53,542 nucleotides of DNA from an uncultured Lachnospiraceae bacterium (GCA_951800685.1 CATOJY010000024.1:1-53542); one strand, 5' to 3'. Shown: positions 16,038 through 25,283, numbered from the stretch's first letter. Made by a program: numbers and translations. The notes: generated from the letters alone by a model not told the origin.

Positions 16038-16907
16038 TTATACACTACTATCCTCTGGTCTTCTGATCTTCACAACAACAAGTTCCCCTGGATTAAAAAT
16101 CCTGAGAGGAATGGTATGGGTTCCAAGGCCTCTGCTCAGGATCATGGTAGCACGGCCCTGTTCAAATCTGCCGCCGTCATATTTTGGAAAAAGACTTAAA
16201 TTGGGAGACAATACTCCTCCAAGTACGGGCAGCCGCATGATACCGCCGTGGACATGTCCAGATACCACCAAATCAGCACCCCACGCAGCGTATTCATCGA
16301 AATACAATGGGTTATGCGCGATCAGAATCTGGAAAGCATTCTCCCTCGATTCTCCCAGAATTCTAGGAAGGTACGTTGCTTCCATTGGATATTTGTAAAA
16401 TCTTCCATAATAACTTCTGTCAATCTGCACACCACAAACCGCTGCATTAAAGGATGGCAAATAGGTATTCTGATTAATCAGAGGATCCAGTCCTACACTT
16501 TTCAGACTCTTTATGTATCTGTCGTACATATCACCATATTGTTCAGGGTAAAGCGCCAAGCGATATTCATGATTCCCCATACCATAGAATACCGGATATT
16601 GGGAAGCAAGCTGTCTTATCAGAGAAACCGCAGAATCGAAGGGTTGTCCCTTTACCGCTGTCAGCATATCTCCCGCTGTCAGAATCACATCGGGAGATAT
16701 GCTGCTGATCGCTTTCACCAACCGCTCATTTTCTTTTCCATAAGATTTATTATGCAGGTCGGAAAGAAGAACGATTTTACAGGATTTTGCAATTTTTTCA
16801 GACACAATTTCATATTCCACCGTAACAAAACGATTACAGTCAAACACGGCTACAAGTATACATAGTACCGCTGCTATGCCTATAAAGATCATGATTCCTT
16901 CCAACAT
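16038..16907 (-). CDS. Membrane-anchored metallophosphoesterase (calcineurin-like)
   Basis: 289 residues. An N-terminal TM helix (about 3-22) precedes a calcineurin-type domain with LSDLHNKSYG, GDML, GNHEY and SGHVHGG, the metal ligands of the family (two metal ions, phosphoester hydrolysis). It resembles YkuE/YaeI-type enzymes, some of which cleave lipid-linked phosphoesters. Here the substrate is unknown. The ribosome site is GAGG. It lies 29 bases upstream of scpA in the same direction and may share its transcript. Confidence 0.85.
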   Translation of the reverse strand: MLEGIMIFIGIAAVLCILVAVFDCNRFVTVEYEIVSEKIAKSCKIVLLSDLHNKSYGKENERLVKAISSISPDVILTAGDMLTAVKGQPFDSAVSLIRQLASQYPVFYGMGNHEYRLALYPEQYGDMYDRYIKSLKSVGLDPLINQNTYLPSFNAAVCGVQIDRSYYGRFYKYPMEATYLPRILGESRENAFQILIAHNPLYFDEYAAWGADLVVSGHVHGGIMRLPVLGGVLSPNLSLFPKYDGGRFEQGRATMILSRGLGTHTIPLRIFNPGELVVVKIRRPEDSSV

Positions 16908-17148
16908 ACATCGTCCTCTTTATTCCAAACGCCTTTGCATTATGCCATTACACAACGTTCTCCATCATACACATGGTTATCCTGGAAGCTATCCGCAAAT
17001 AAAGGCGCTAAGGCAAATGGGCCACCTGAACGTCATACCTTCTTTCACAACCCATAAAGTATACCACAAACCTGCACCTTACCGCAATCCACAAACTTTC
17101 GTTCTATCTGTACGAATAAGAGTGCAGACAACAAACGATTCCTTTGTA

Positions 17149-18354
17149 TTACCGCTTCATCAGATACAAGATCCACACCTTTTTCCAATAATCTTTATAG
17201 GTAGCCTTATCCACACCTTTCGCCGCCAATATGGAGACACTTCCAATCCTAGTACCATTCAGCTTATAAACCGCTTCCCCGATGGCGTCCCCCTCTGCCA
17301 CAGGCGCCTGCACAATGTCCGGCAGGCTGATTTCCTTCTGGATCTCGCTCAAATTGCTGCCATTTGTATCTAAATACTCGAAAGGCCCTTCATAAGTCAG
17401 ATACACGACATCTTCGATTCCTCCTTCAATCTTCTGTTCCGGCAGCGGATCCTTATTCTCATCCGTATACATCTGACTGACACTGTACCCGTAATTTAAC
17501 AGTGTTATGGCATCCTGGAATCTTGTCTTCGGGTCTGGAGCTGCCATCACCACTGCAATCAACTCCATACCATCCCTGTCCGCCGTTGCAGACAGACAAT
17601 AGAGTGCCTTCGATGTAGACCCTGTCTTTAATCCTGTCGTCCACTCATACTGCTTGAGCAGTTTATTCGTACTGGACAGCGTAAATGTCGATGTCCCTGT
17701 CGGCGTTTTATGCTCGATGTCCTCCATCCATATCTTCGTATATTCAAAAACTTCCGGGTACTTTGTAATCAATTCACGGGACATAATTGCAACGTCCTTG
17801 GCTGAGGAATAATGTCCATCAGAGTCTGTCAGACCACAGCAGTCCTCAAAATAGGTATTCTGCATTCCAAGAACTTCCGCCTTTTCATTCATTAATTTAA
17901 CAAACTCACTTTCACTACCCGCTATGTATTCTGCCACTGCCACGCTGGCGTCATTTCCCGATGCAACGGCAATGCATTTGATCATCGTCTCTAGGGTTTG
18001 TGTCTCACCTTCTTCCAGAAAAACTTGAGACCCACCCATAGATTTGGCGTAAGCGCTAGTGGTGACCAGATCATTTAAATGAATCCTGCCGCTTTTTATG
18101 TGCTCAAACACAATGAGCAAAGTCATGATCTTCGTTATACTAGCTGGGCTCCTCCTCGTATCTGCATCCTGCTCACAGACAATCTGTCCGGTAGAGGCCT
18201 CCATCACAACATACGACGGTGCAGCAACATCCGGTGCAGCGCATACCTGCATGGAGAAACTTGTAAATACCGCCTGAAAAATAATACATCCCAATAGAAG
18301 CCATACCGCAATCCGTTTTCTTGTTCTTTGCAACACTGTCACTTCCACTCCCAT
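17149..18354 (-). CDS. D-alanyl-D-alanine carboxypeptidase (DacF/PBP5-like)
   Basis: 401 residues: signal peptide (about 10-39), S11 peptidase domain with the SxxK motif SITK (72-75), the SGN motif (ASGNDAS) and LKTGS, then a beta-sandwich domain and a C-terminal region. It trims terminal D-Ala from peptidoglycan stem peptides outside the cell and so limits cross-linking. The annotated ATG (18354) lacks a clear ribosome site; GGGAGTGGAAG just inside the frame could serve a GTG/TTG start six to eight codons later. A second paralogue is at 47373-48713. The 240 bases after this gene hold nothing I can identify. Confidence 0.88.
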   Translation of the reverse strand: MGVEVTVLQRTRKRIAVWLLLGCIIFQAVFTSFSMQVCAAPDVAAPSYVVMEASTGQIVCEQDADTRRSPASITKIMTLLIVFEHIKSGRIHLNDLVTTSAYAKSMGGSQVFLEEGETQTLETMIKCIAVASGNDASVAVAEYIAGSESEFVKLMNEKAEVLGMQNTYFEDCCGLTDSDGHYSSAKDVAIMSRELITKYPEVFEYTKIWMEDIEHKTPTGTSTFTLSSTNKLLKQYEWTTGLKTGSTSKALYCLSATADRDGMELIAVVMAAPDPKTRFQDAITLLNYGYSVSQMYTDENKDPLPEQKIEGGIEDVVYLTYEGPFEYLDTNGSNLSEIQKEISLPDIVQAPVAEGDAIGEAVYKLNGTRIGSVSILAAKGVDKATYKDYWKKVWILYLMKR

Positions 18355-18429
18355 CGATATCTTATCATGGTTTCTTATGTATTATTTATATTGTCATGGG
18401 ACAACAGATATTCCGGACACCCACAGAAA

Positions 18430-18458
18430 AACAGGCCCGGACTTCATCCGGGCCTGTT
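18430..18458 (-). terminator. Intrinsic terminator of rpsU
   Basis: An 11-bp GC-rich perfect stem, AACAGGCCCGG with its complement, encloses a seven-base loop and is followed on the minus strand by a T-run. It starts 10 bases after the rpsU stop. Confidence 0.92.
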
Positions 18459-18468
18459 TCGTGTTTCC

Positions 18469-18645
18469 TTAATTGTATTTGCGCTTTCTTGCTGCTTCAG
18501 ACTTCTTCTTGCGTCTTACGCTTGGCTTCTCGTAATGCTCTCTCTTACGAATCTCCTGCTGGATACCAGCCTTCGCACAGCTTCTCTTAAAACGACGCAA
18601 CGCGCTGTCCAAAGTTTCGTTCTCTTTAACGATTACGTTTGACAT
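18469..18645 (-). CDS. rpsU: 30S ribosomal protein S21
   Basis: A 58-residue protein starting [19 protein letters not shown] and ending in a lysine/arginine-rich tail ([15 protein letters not shown]), as in all S21 proteins. It binds the 30S subunit near the 3' end of 16S rRNA and helps initiation. The ribosome site is GGGAGG about 11 bases upstream. It has its own promoter (18723-18750) and terminator, so it is a single-gene unit. Confidence 0.97.
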   Translation of the reverse strand: MSNVIVKENETLDSALRRFKRSCAKAGIQQEIRKREHYEKPSVRRKKKSEAARKRKYN

Positions 18646-18722
18646 TCTCGCACCTGACCTCCCTTCAGTCCCAGAGTGTTTCGACTGATTGGGTTATTTA
18701 CGTGTCCTCACACACACCTAAA

Positions 18723-18750
18723 ATTATACCACAATTTGGTTATGAGTCAA
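18723..18750 (-). promoter_or_regulatory. SigA-type promoter of rpsU
   Basis: On the minus strand TTGACT (18745-18750) and TATAAT (18723-18728) are 16 bases apart. Transcription would start near 18716, giving a leader of about 70 bases before the rpsU ATG. Confidence 0.8.
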
Positions 18751-18798
18751 CTATTTTTTTCTACATATATTATTTTCATGCCAAATAAATACCATCAA

Positions 18799-18829
18799 AA
18801 AAGAGACGTGTGATCTTCACACGCCTCTT
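18799..18829 (-). terminator. Intrinsic terminator of pckA
   Basis: On the minus strand AAGAGGCGTGTG, a short loop and CACACGTCTCTT form a stem with a T-run (TTTTTT) after it. It lies about 32 bases after the pckA stop. Confidence 0.9.
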
Positions 18830-18860
18830 CTACCTACAAAATCAAGCAAGCAACTGACAA

Positions 18861-20576
18861 TTATGCAAGTGCATCTACCAGTTTCTTCAGCGCTGCAAGA
18901 GCCTCATCCGGAAGCTTGTCATAACCTTCCTTCTTCGTAGCGAAATCTTCAACAGCCTTCACACGAGTCTCCATAGCACTCTTGAGCTGTGCCTTATAGT
19001 CAGCATCACTCAGATCAGCATTGAAGTTCTTGAATCCTTCTGTCTGGCCATCCCATGTATTCATGATCTCGATGTCCTCAAAAGGTCCCCACTGTGTGAA
19101 GGAAGCCTTACCTTCTACGATCGTCTCAAGGATTCCAAGTGTATCAGCAGGTTTTACCTTCTCGCCCATGAAATCACCTGTGTTAACGATATAGCAAGCT
19201 ACGTTCTTCTCTTCAACCAGCTTCTTGAACTTATCATAGTCGTTCACCAGCGGATAGGTTCTAAACGGGTTAGCATAAGGCACGATACGGATCGCATTCA
19301 AATCTGTACCTGCTGCAACACGCTCTGCAGTGGAAGTCTTGGTTGCCAGCGTAGCGCCCATAACGGATGCCAAAGCTGCACCTTTCAGTTTCACTACTGG
19401 CGGGATCGTAGGATCCTTCATGATCCAGAAGATCGCATTAACAGGTGCATCAATCTTATCTACACGGTTAGGAGACCATAATTTGGACTTGATCGCACGG
19501 CCGTTACCATTTCTGATATCCTCTGTAACAAGCTGGATCTTACCCTCGTTGTCCATCGTGCAGGAGCAGTTCTGTGCAGATAACAGATACTCATTATCAG
19601 GGCATCCTGTCGGGTAATCTGCTGTCTTATCGAAATAAGTAGGCTCAAGCGCTACGGATGCACAGGTATCTGTATTAATGATAAAAGCATCATCATGAAG
19701 AACTTTGATCTCATACTTGCCGCCATGTTTCGCATGGGTCAGTGTGGACTTACCGGAACCTGAAAGACCATATACAGATGCAACGAACTTAGAACCGTCT
19801 TTAAGCAGATACTCTTTCTGACCACCGTGGCAAGATGCATATCCATTTCTGTTTGCCAGTGCCCATGCCATAGTCAGCGTACCTTTCTTATGCTCACCGA
19901 AGTATTTCATGCCAAGGATTGCCGCACAGTTCTCGTTGGTATCAAAATAGCACAGTGTCAGCGGATCGCTCAGGCAGCTGTAATCCACATCAGGAGCCTC
20001 GTGAGGAGCCCACTGAGGATCGGAGAAGATATAGATATCAGGCTCTTTGCCATCGCCTACGGGTTTGGACTGTCTGTACATCTTAATGTACTCATCAGAC
20101 ATATACTGGAAATTGATCATCCAGTTGTAAAGCAGATTCTCTTCTCCTTCCGGAATCAGAAGATGTGCTTTCGCCATAAATTCAGGATCCAGACCTACGA
20201 AACACTCTGCATGATACATTGTCTTCCAACGTGTCTCATAGATTGCGTCCATAACAACCTTATCAAGTTTCGCAGCGTCTACGCCAGGCTCACCTTTAAT
20301 CCGGCGTGCTGCAGCATAACGGCCTGTAACTGCACCATCATTGAACAACAAAACCTTAGCGTCAGCGGGAAGACCAAATGTCTCACCATCCTTAACCGGC
20401 ATATCTGTTACAACTGTACCGGGTGAATTTTTAGCCAGCTCATAAGCTTCTCTCAATGTGCTAACCTTGACTACGTTATTTCCATAGAAAGCTGCTTCGA
20501 TAATGGAACGGGTCTTGGAAAAACCAACCTTACCAGCACCGATCTCGGAAATAGGATAATACGCTTTTGTTGCCAT
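18861..20576 (-). CDS. pckA: Phosphoenolpyruvate carboxykinase (ATP)
   Basis: 571 residues, slightly longer than the 520-540 typical of PckA. The kinase-1a P-loop GLSGSGKST is at 270-278, with the following HDDAF metal segment and the downstream AERVAAGT-type adenine region. It interconverts oxaloacetate + ATP and PEP + CO2 + ADP; in gut anaerobes it often runs toward oxaloacetate. The ribosome site is AAGGAGG. It is divergent from gltA, the citrate synthase, which uses the same oxaloacetate. It has its own promoter with a palindrome at the start site, and a terminator. The two enzymes are probably coordinated through the shared 309-base intergenic region. Confidence 0.93.
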   Translation of the reverse strand: MATKAYYPISEIGAGKVGFSKTRSIIEAAFYGNNVVKVSTLREAYELAKNSPGTVVTDMPVKDGETFGLPADAKVLLFNDGAVTGRYAAARRIKGEPGVDAAKLDKVVMDAIYETRWKTMYHAECFVGLDPEFMAKAHLLIPEGEENLLYNWMINFQYMSDEYIKMYRQSKPVGDGKEPDIYIFSDPQWAPHEAPDVDYSCLSDPLTLCYFDTNENCAAILGMKYFGEHKKGTLTMAWALANRNGYASCHGGQKEYLLKDGSKFVASVYGLSGSGKSTLTHAKHGGKYEIKVLHDDAFIINTDTCASVALEPTYFDKTADYPTGCPDNEYLLSAQNCSCTMDNEGKIQLVTEDIRNGNGRAIKSKLWSPNRVDKIDAPVNAIFWIMKDPTIPPVVKLKGAALASVMGATLATKTSTAERVAAGTDLNAIRIVPYANPFRTYPLVNDYDKFKKLVEEKNVACYIVNTGDFMGEKVKPADTLGILETIVEGKASFTQWGPFEDIEIMNTWDGQTEGFKNFNADLSDADYKAQLKSAMETRVKAVEDFATKKEGYDKLPDEALAALKKLVDALA

Positions 20577-20643
20577 ATTATATTCTCCTCCTTAAAATTG
20601 TATTATTGAACGAAAGAATAAATCTTCCGTCACACTCCTACTA

Positions 20644-20662
20644 TGTACAGGATGCCTGTACA
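20644..20662. promoter_or_regulatory. Perfect palindrome at the pckA transcription start (operator candidate)
   Basis: TGTACAGG-ATG-CCTGTACA has two exact 8-base arms and lies about 8 bases downstream of the pckA -10 box, where a repressor dimer would block initiation. No regulator gene is adjacent. As RNA it would form only a short hairpin. The remaining bases to gltA (20700-20812) are AT-rich with no other feature seen. Confidence 0.6.
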
Positions 20663-20670
20663 CCGTTCTA

Positions 20671-20699
20671 ATTATCTCAAACCCACCCTTAAAAGTCAA
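20671..20699 (-). promoter_or_regulatory. SigA-type promoter of pckA
   Basis: On the minus strand TTGACT (20694-20699) and GATAAT (20671-20676) are 17 bases apart. It gives a leader of about 85-90 bases. Confidence 0.75.
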
Positions 20700-20812
20700 T
20701 ATTGAAATCCATTTACAGGAAATTTTTGATCTGCCAGAGAAAATTTACATCTGTTTATTTCCCCTGAAATTTTGTGAATATTGTTAAATATTTGTTAACT
20801 TAACGTTTTTTC

Positions 20813-20842
20813 TTGTGCCTGTCTTTTTATTCATGCTATTAT
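20813..20842 (+). promoter_or_regulatory. Probable promoter of gltA
   Basis: TTGTGC (20813-20818) lies 18 bases from TATTAT (20837-20842), which is preceded by TG as an extended -10. A nearby TATAAT (20840-20845) overlaps. Start site would be near 20849, about 37 bases before the gene. Confidence 0.5.
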
Positions 20843-20885
20843 AATATAGATGTGAAACAAATATTCATGAAAGGAGGTACACATC

Positions 20886-22262
20886 ATGGATACTCAGAAC
20901 ACTTTTTCTGAAATTACCCCCGAGATTATTCGACTTGCAGGTATGAGTGAGCAAGCCGGTATTATAGATACCGCTTTATTTACGAAATACGATGTTAAGC
21001 GTGGTCTGCGTGACTTAAACGGTAAGGGTGTCCTTGCCGGTCTGACCAATATCTCCGATGTGCGCGCCAGTAAGACAGTGGACGGTGCGCAGGTTCCCAC
21101 TCACGGACGCCTTTTTTACCGTGGCTACGATGTCAAGGATCTGGTAGAAGGCTTTGCGGGCGAGGAACGCTTCGGCTTTGAAGAAGTCACTTATCTGCTT
21201 CTTTTTGATAAGCTGCCAAACAAGGAGGAACTGGCTGAATTTACACAGCTTCTGTCCAGTTACCGTTCCCTGCCAACCAGCTTTGTACGTGATATCATCA
21301 TGAAAGCGCCCAGCAGTGATATGATGAATACATTAGCCAGGAGTGTACTCACTCTCTATTCCTACGACGACAGGGCGGATGACACTTCCCTGCCCAATGT
21401 GCTCCGGCAATGTCTGCAGTTAATCGCACTGTTCCCCATGCTGTCAATTTATGGTTATCAGGCTTACAGCCATTACCACAACGGAGAGAGCCTGTACATA
21501 CACCAATCTCGTCCAGAATTATCCAATGCTGAGAACATTCTGCATATTTTAAGACCTGACAGCAAATACACCCCTCTGGAAGCCAAGATTTTAGATATCG
21601 CCCTGATCCTGCATATGGAACACGGCGGCGGTAACAACTCCAGCTTCACTACCCACGTAGTCACTTCTTCTCTGACGGACACCTACTCCGTCATCGCTGC
21701 CGCAATTGGCTCCCTGAAAGGACCCAGACACGGCGGGGCTAACATTAAGGTTGTGCAGATGTTTGCTGAAATGAAACGTAAAATATCTGATTGGAGCAAT
21801 GAGGGCGAAGTCGCTGACTATCTTCTGAAGTTGTTACACAAGGACGCTTTTGATCATGCCGGTCTTATCTACGGTGTCGGCCACGCCGTATATTCCAAAT
21901 CAGATCCGCGTGCTGTCATCTTCAAGTCCTTCGTCGAGAAGCTTTCCGAAGAAAAGGGCCTTCACGATGAATTCGCTCTTTATTCCATGGTAGAACGCCT
22001 GGCGCCTGAGATCATTGCCAAAGAACGTCCGATCTATAAAGGAGTCAGTGTAAATGTAGACTTCTACTCTGGATTCGTGTACGATATGTTGAATCTTCCC
22101 ATGGAACTCTATACCCCGATCTTCGCCATCGCAAGAATCGTCGGATGGAGTGCCCACCGCATGGAAGAGCTGGCCAACAATGGTAAAATTATCCGTCCAG
22201 CTTACAAGACCGTCTGCACGGACCGGGATTACGTCAAGATAAACAGAAGAGATGCCGTTTAG
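20886..22262 (+). CDS. gltA: Citrate synthase
   Basis: 458 residues, Si-type citrate synthase. The active-site histidines lie in GPRHGGAN and GVGHAVYSKSDPRA, and the Asp is in VDFYSGFVYDML. It condenses oxaloacetate and acetyl-CoA to citrate, probably for glutamate synthesis through a partial oxidative branch. The ribosome site AAAGGAGG is well placed. No aconitase or isocitrate dehydrogenase gene is next to it here. It is transcribed divergently from pckA and its stop codon lies inside the terminator hairpin. Confidence 0.94.
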   Translation: MDTQNTFSEITPEIIRLAGMSEQAGIIDTALFTKYDVKRGLRDLNGKGVLAGLTNISDVRASKTVDGAQVPTHGRLFYRGYDVKDLVEGFAGEERFGFEEVTYLLLFDKLPNKEELAEFTQLLSSYRSLPTSFVRDIIMKAPSSDMMNTLARSVLTLYSYDDRADDTSLPNVLRQCLQLIALFPMLSIYGYQAYSHYHNGESLYIHQSRPELSNAENILHILRPDSKYTPLEAKILDIALILHMEHGGGNNSSFTTHVVTSSLTDTYSVIAAAIGSLKGPRHGGANIKVVQMFAEMKRKISDWSNEGEVADYLLKLLHKDAFDHAGLIYGVGHAVYSKSDPRAVIFKSFVEKLSEEKGLHDEFALYSMVERLAPEIIAKERPIYKGVSVNVDFYSGFVYDMLNLPMELYTPIFAIARIVGWSAHRMEELANNGKIIRPAYKTVCTDRDYVKINRRDAV

Positions 22263-22270
22263 GCATCTCT
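22248..22270 (+). terminator. Intrinsic terminator of gltA
   Basis: AGAGATGCC and GGCATCTCT form a nine-base stem with a GTTTA loop, followed by TTTTCTT. It overlaps the last codons of gltA. It could also act weakly against the convergent transcript. Confidence 0.88.
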
Positions 22271-22288
22271 TTTCTTATTACAAAAATA

Positions 22289-22639
22289 TCATTTCAAATA
22301 GCGTTTCTGTCCACGCAGATAGGCTGTTGTATAAATGGCGATAGCCGCCAGGATCACCACAATTCCTACCCAGGTCAATGTCTTGGAGTGAATATAATAA
22401 TCATTCACCATATGCACGATACTGCCCAGAATAATCATAATCCCTACCGCAATGATCCTCTTATACATATATTCAATGAATCCTGCCTTATCCCTGATAC
22501 TACTCTCATTCGTATCTTTGCTGAGCATCACATTACTAGCGATATTTCCCTTCTTCTTCGCCATGAATGCCGTATAAATCAGATAAACACCACTAAGCAG
22601 AAACAGAATATCAATCATCCCGCCAATTTCGGTCCCCAT
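22289..22639 (-). CDS. Small membrane protein of unknown function
   Basis: 116 residues with three hydrophobic helices: about 8-26, 62-80 and 88-108. Between the first two is a polar segment with KKKGN and a short Asn/Ser-rich stretch. The open frame continues upstream into the response regulator gene, but the ATG at 22639, behind GGAGGGGG, is the sensible start. It follows the response regulator by four bases, so the two are likely co-transcribed. I do not recognise a family function. Confidence 0.7.
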   Translation of the reverse strand: MGTEIGGMIDILFLLSGVYLIYTAFMAKKKGNIASNVMLSKDTNESSIRDKAGFIEYMYKRIIAVGIMIILGSIVHMVNDYYIHSKTLTWVGIVVILAAIAIYTTAYLRGQKRYLK

Positions 22640-22643
22640 TCTC

Positions 22644-23012
22644 TTATTCCCCCTCCGCTCTCCAAACTTGCTCAATCCGATCCAACAGCATTTGAGGATC
22701 GAAAGGTTTCCTGATAAAATCGACGGCCCCAAGAGCAATGCCCCTCTCCTCATTCTCAAGCCCATCCGCAGTCAAAAGAATTACCGGAATCCCTGCAGTC
22801 CTCGGATTCTTCTTCATGGATTCCAACATTTCATAACCATTCATCCCGCGCAGGTGAATATCCAGAAGAACAAGATCCGGAAACGCCGTCTCAAGATATA
22901 CAAGCGCATCTTCTCCTGATTTCATCATCGTGACCTTATATTTGTTATGCAGGATAAGTTCTTCGCATTTCAGATTGGTTGATACGTCATCAACTAATAA
23001 AATGTGTCTCAT
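22644..23012 (-). CDS. Single-domain response regulator (REC only)
   Basis: 122 residues forming one receiver domain: acidic pair D8-D9 (LVDDV), phosphoacceptor Asp in LVLLDIHL, conserved Thr in LLTAD and Lys in IRKPFD. There is no DNA-binding or enzymatic output domain, as in CheY/Spo0F-type proteins that work by protein contact. No histidine kinase lies nearby. The gene begins two bases after thrC ends and is followed by a small membrane protein, so it is the middle gene of a three-gene unit. A partner kinase must be elsewhere. Confidence 0.9.
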   Translation of the reverse strand: MRHILLVDDVSTNLKCEELILHNKYKVTMMKSGEDALVYLETAFPDLVLLDIHLRGMNGYEMLESMKKNPRTAGIPVILLTADGLENEERGIALGAVDFIRKPFDPQMLLDRIEQVWRAEGE

Positions 23013-23014
23013 AT

Positions 23015-24508
23015 CTATGCATCGACTCCCAGAAAGTGTTTTACGATCGCCTTCATCTCTGTCTTATCACATACATGGTCATGGACCACTGGCGCGGTTT
23101 TAAGCTGCGCAACCGCTGTCGGCACATCTACATTGCTGATTGCTGACAGCTTGTCTACCAACTCAAAATCAGACATTGTATCATATTTCCCATCAATCGC
23201 ATTCATGACATTCCTCGTGAATTTAAAAGGACTTGCCGTAGAAGCAATCACCGTTACCGTCTTATCCTTTGTATCCTCTACATATTTCTGATAGACAGCG
23301 CTAGCCACTGCCGTATGCGTATCCAGGACATAACCTGTATTCTCATACATAGAGCTGATCCGGTTCGCTGTCTCCTTCTCACTTGCATAATTGCCATAGA
23401 AATCGACAAGCTGTTCACGCATCTGCTCTGTGATCTCATAAGCCCCCGTCCTGGCCAGGCTTTCCATCAAAGCAGCATTTTGCTCAGCGTCTTCTCCTGC
23501 AACACGGTAGAGCAACCGTTCCAGATTGCTGGAAATCAGAATATCCATAGAAGGAGAACTAGTCAGCACGAATTCCCGGTTCCGGTCATATCTGCCTGTT
23601 GTGAAGAAATCGTACAACACCTTATTTTCATTGGAGGCACAAATCAGCTTTCCGATCGGAACCCCCATCTGTTTTGCATAAAATGCTGCCAGAATATTGC
23701 CAAAGTTCCCCGTAGGCACTACTACGTTCATCCTCTCACCATCCGAAAGCTTGTCTTCCTTGAGGAGTTTCGCATAAGCATACACATAGTAAACCACCTG
23801 CGGCACAAGACGTCCGATGTTGATAGAATTAGCCGAAGAAAACTGTAATCCGGCATCTGCCAGTTCCTGCGCCAGCTCTTTGTCGCTAAACAATTCCTTG
23901 ACGCCTGCCTGGGCATCATCAAAGTTCCCGTGAATGCCGACCACAAAAGTATTTGCACCCTTCTGTGTCACCATCTGTTTCTCCTGAATGGGACTGACCC
24001 CATTCTTAGGATAGAATACAATGATCTTCGTCCCCTCCACATCTGCAAATCCGGCAAGCGCTGCCTTCCCCGTATCTCCAGACGTCGCTGTCAGAATTAC
24101 AATCTCATTCTCCACATGATTTTTCTTCGCAGAAGTAATCATCAAATGCGGCAGAATCGATAATGCCATATCCTTAAAAGCAATCGTCGCACCATGAAAT
24201 AATTCCAGATAATATGTACCCTCCGCCTCCACAATCGGCGCAATTACATCCGTATCAAATTTAGAGTCATAGGCACGCTCAATACACTTCTTTAACTCTG
24301 CCTGCGTAAAATCCGTCAAAAAAAGCTTCATGACCTCGTAGGCTGTCTCCTGGTAAGACTTGTCTGCCAGATCCCGCATCGAACAGGTAAGGGATGGAAT
24401 ATGATCTGGTACAAATAATCCGCCATCCTCTGCAAGTCCCTTCAAAATAGCCTGCGAAGCTGTAATCTTCTTGTCGCTGTTCCTCGTACTGCTGTATAAT
24501 ACTTCCAT
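23015..24508 (-). CDS. thrC: Threonine synthase
   Basis: 497 residues, the longer class of threonine synthase. The PLP-binding lysine is K112 in IAFKDMALS, and TATSGDTGKAALAGF binds the cofactor phosphate. It converts O-phosphohomoserine to threonine. Start at the ATG behind GGAAAGG. It begins a unit with a response regulator and a small membrane protein. A promoter candidate is 45 bases upstream. No other thr genes are in the window. Confidence 0.94.
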   Translation of the reverse strand: MEVLYSSTRNSDKKITASQAILKGLAEDGGLFVPDHIPSLTCSMRDLADKSYQETAYEVMKLFLTDFTQAELKKCIERAYDSKFDTDVIAPIVEAEGTYYLELFHGATIAFKDMALSILPHLMITSAKKNHVENEIVILTATSGDTGKAALAGFADVEGTKIIVFYPKNGVSPIQEKQMVTQKGANTFVVGIHGNFDDAQAGVKELFSDKELAQELADAGLQFSSANSINIGRLVPQVVYYVYAYAKLLKEDKLSDGERMNVVVPTGNFGNILAAFYAKQMGVPIGKLICASNENKVLYDFFTTGRYDRNREFVLTSSPSMDILISSNLERLLYRVAGEDAEQNAALMESLARTGAYEITEQMREQLVDFYGNYASEKETANRISSMYENTGYVLDTHTAVASAVYQKYVEDTKDKTVTVIASTASPFKFTRNVMNAIDGKYDTMSDFELVDKLSAISNVDVPTAVAQLKTAPVVHDHVCDKTEMKAIVKHFLGVDA

Positions 24509-24552
24509 TTATCCGACCATGCCTTTCCAAGATTTTAGGTTCTGCGCAGAAT

Positions 24553-24581
24553 ATTGTAACATACAATCCATCATCGCGCAA
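24553..24581 (-). promoter_or_regulatory. Probable promoter of thrC
   Basis: On the minus strand TTGCGC (24576-24581) and TACAAT (24553-24558) are 17 bases apart, 45 bases before the thrC ATG. Confidence 0.5.
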
Positions 24582-24662
24582 CAATCGTCACAGGAAACCC
24601 CTTCATAAGAAATCTGCGAAAATCTTTTTCTGTACCGCAAGGTCAAAGTAAGGCATAAAGAT

Positions 24663-25283
24663 TTATTGAAAAAACTCATGATGTCCATAGGCAAACAATC
24701 TTGTCAGATGTCTGTCAAACCACTGCATTCTTCCGGAATCTGCTTTTTCTCTGGCACAAAAATATAACGCTCCCTGGGAAATATCCTCCCCATACAAGGC
24801 ACGCTCTACCGCCGCTTTAGTATCTTCACTGACGGTAACACTGTGGTATCTTCCATCCACCGTCGGTGAAAACTGTGCAACTCCCTGTTCTCTCTGCATG
24901 ACCACATCCAACACAGTATCTGGAAATTTCTCACTGTTTACCCTGTTTAAGACCACATTCGCCACCAGAAGCTTCCCATCCTGGTCTTCTCCGCCTGCTT
25001 CCGCTTCCACAATGCGCTGCAGGGCATCCAGATCCTTGTCCGACAATTGATACTTCATCGTCTTCTCCAGCACTTCATAATCCACAACTCTCTGTCCAGA
25101 AGAGACTGATGAAATCATTTCTATGAAACTTTTCTTGTCTTCCGTCATACTCTCACTCAAATATTCCATCTGGAAGGCAGGCTTGGCTGCGATCCGGTTG
25201 ATCTTAAGTTCTCTGGCACATATACATGAGGAGATCAATACCATGCCTGCCAGAATAAATCTCGTGATATATTCCTTGTACAT
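24663..25283 (-). CDS. SleB-type cell wall hydrolase, exported
   Basis: 206 residues: N-terminal membrane segment (7-22) with a possible lipobox ending at C20 (ISSC), then a linker and the Hydrolase_2/SleB domain (about 84-206). The catalytic region has RIVEAEAGGE, with E93 or E95 as the acid, and ANVVLNRV. SleB proteins are lytic transglycosylase-like enzymes acting on spore cortex or growing wall. There is no peptidoglycan-binding domain, unlike full-length SleB, so it may be a CwlJ-like or vegetative enzyme. The ribosome site (GAGGG) is close to the ATG. Its 3' end lies about 80 bases before the thrC promoter. Confidence 0.82.
   Translation of the reverse strand: MYKEYITRFILAGMVLISSCICARELKINRIAAKPAFQMEYLSESMTEDKKSFIEMISSVSSGQRVVDYEVLEKTMKYQLSDKDLDALQRIVEAEAGGEDQDGKLLVANVVLNRVNSEKFPDTVLDVVMQREQGVAQFSPTVDGRYHSVTVSEDTKAAVERALYGEDISQGALYFCAREKADSGRMQWFDRHLTRLFAYGHHEFFQ

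Noticed and set aside
16876..17373. 165-codon plus frame across the gap before the DD-carboxypeptidase
   Set aside because: It runs antisense into the carboxypeptidase gene, lacks a ribosome site and resembles no protein.
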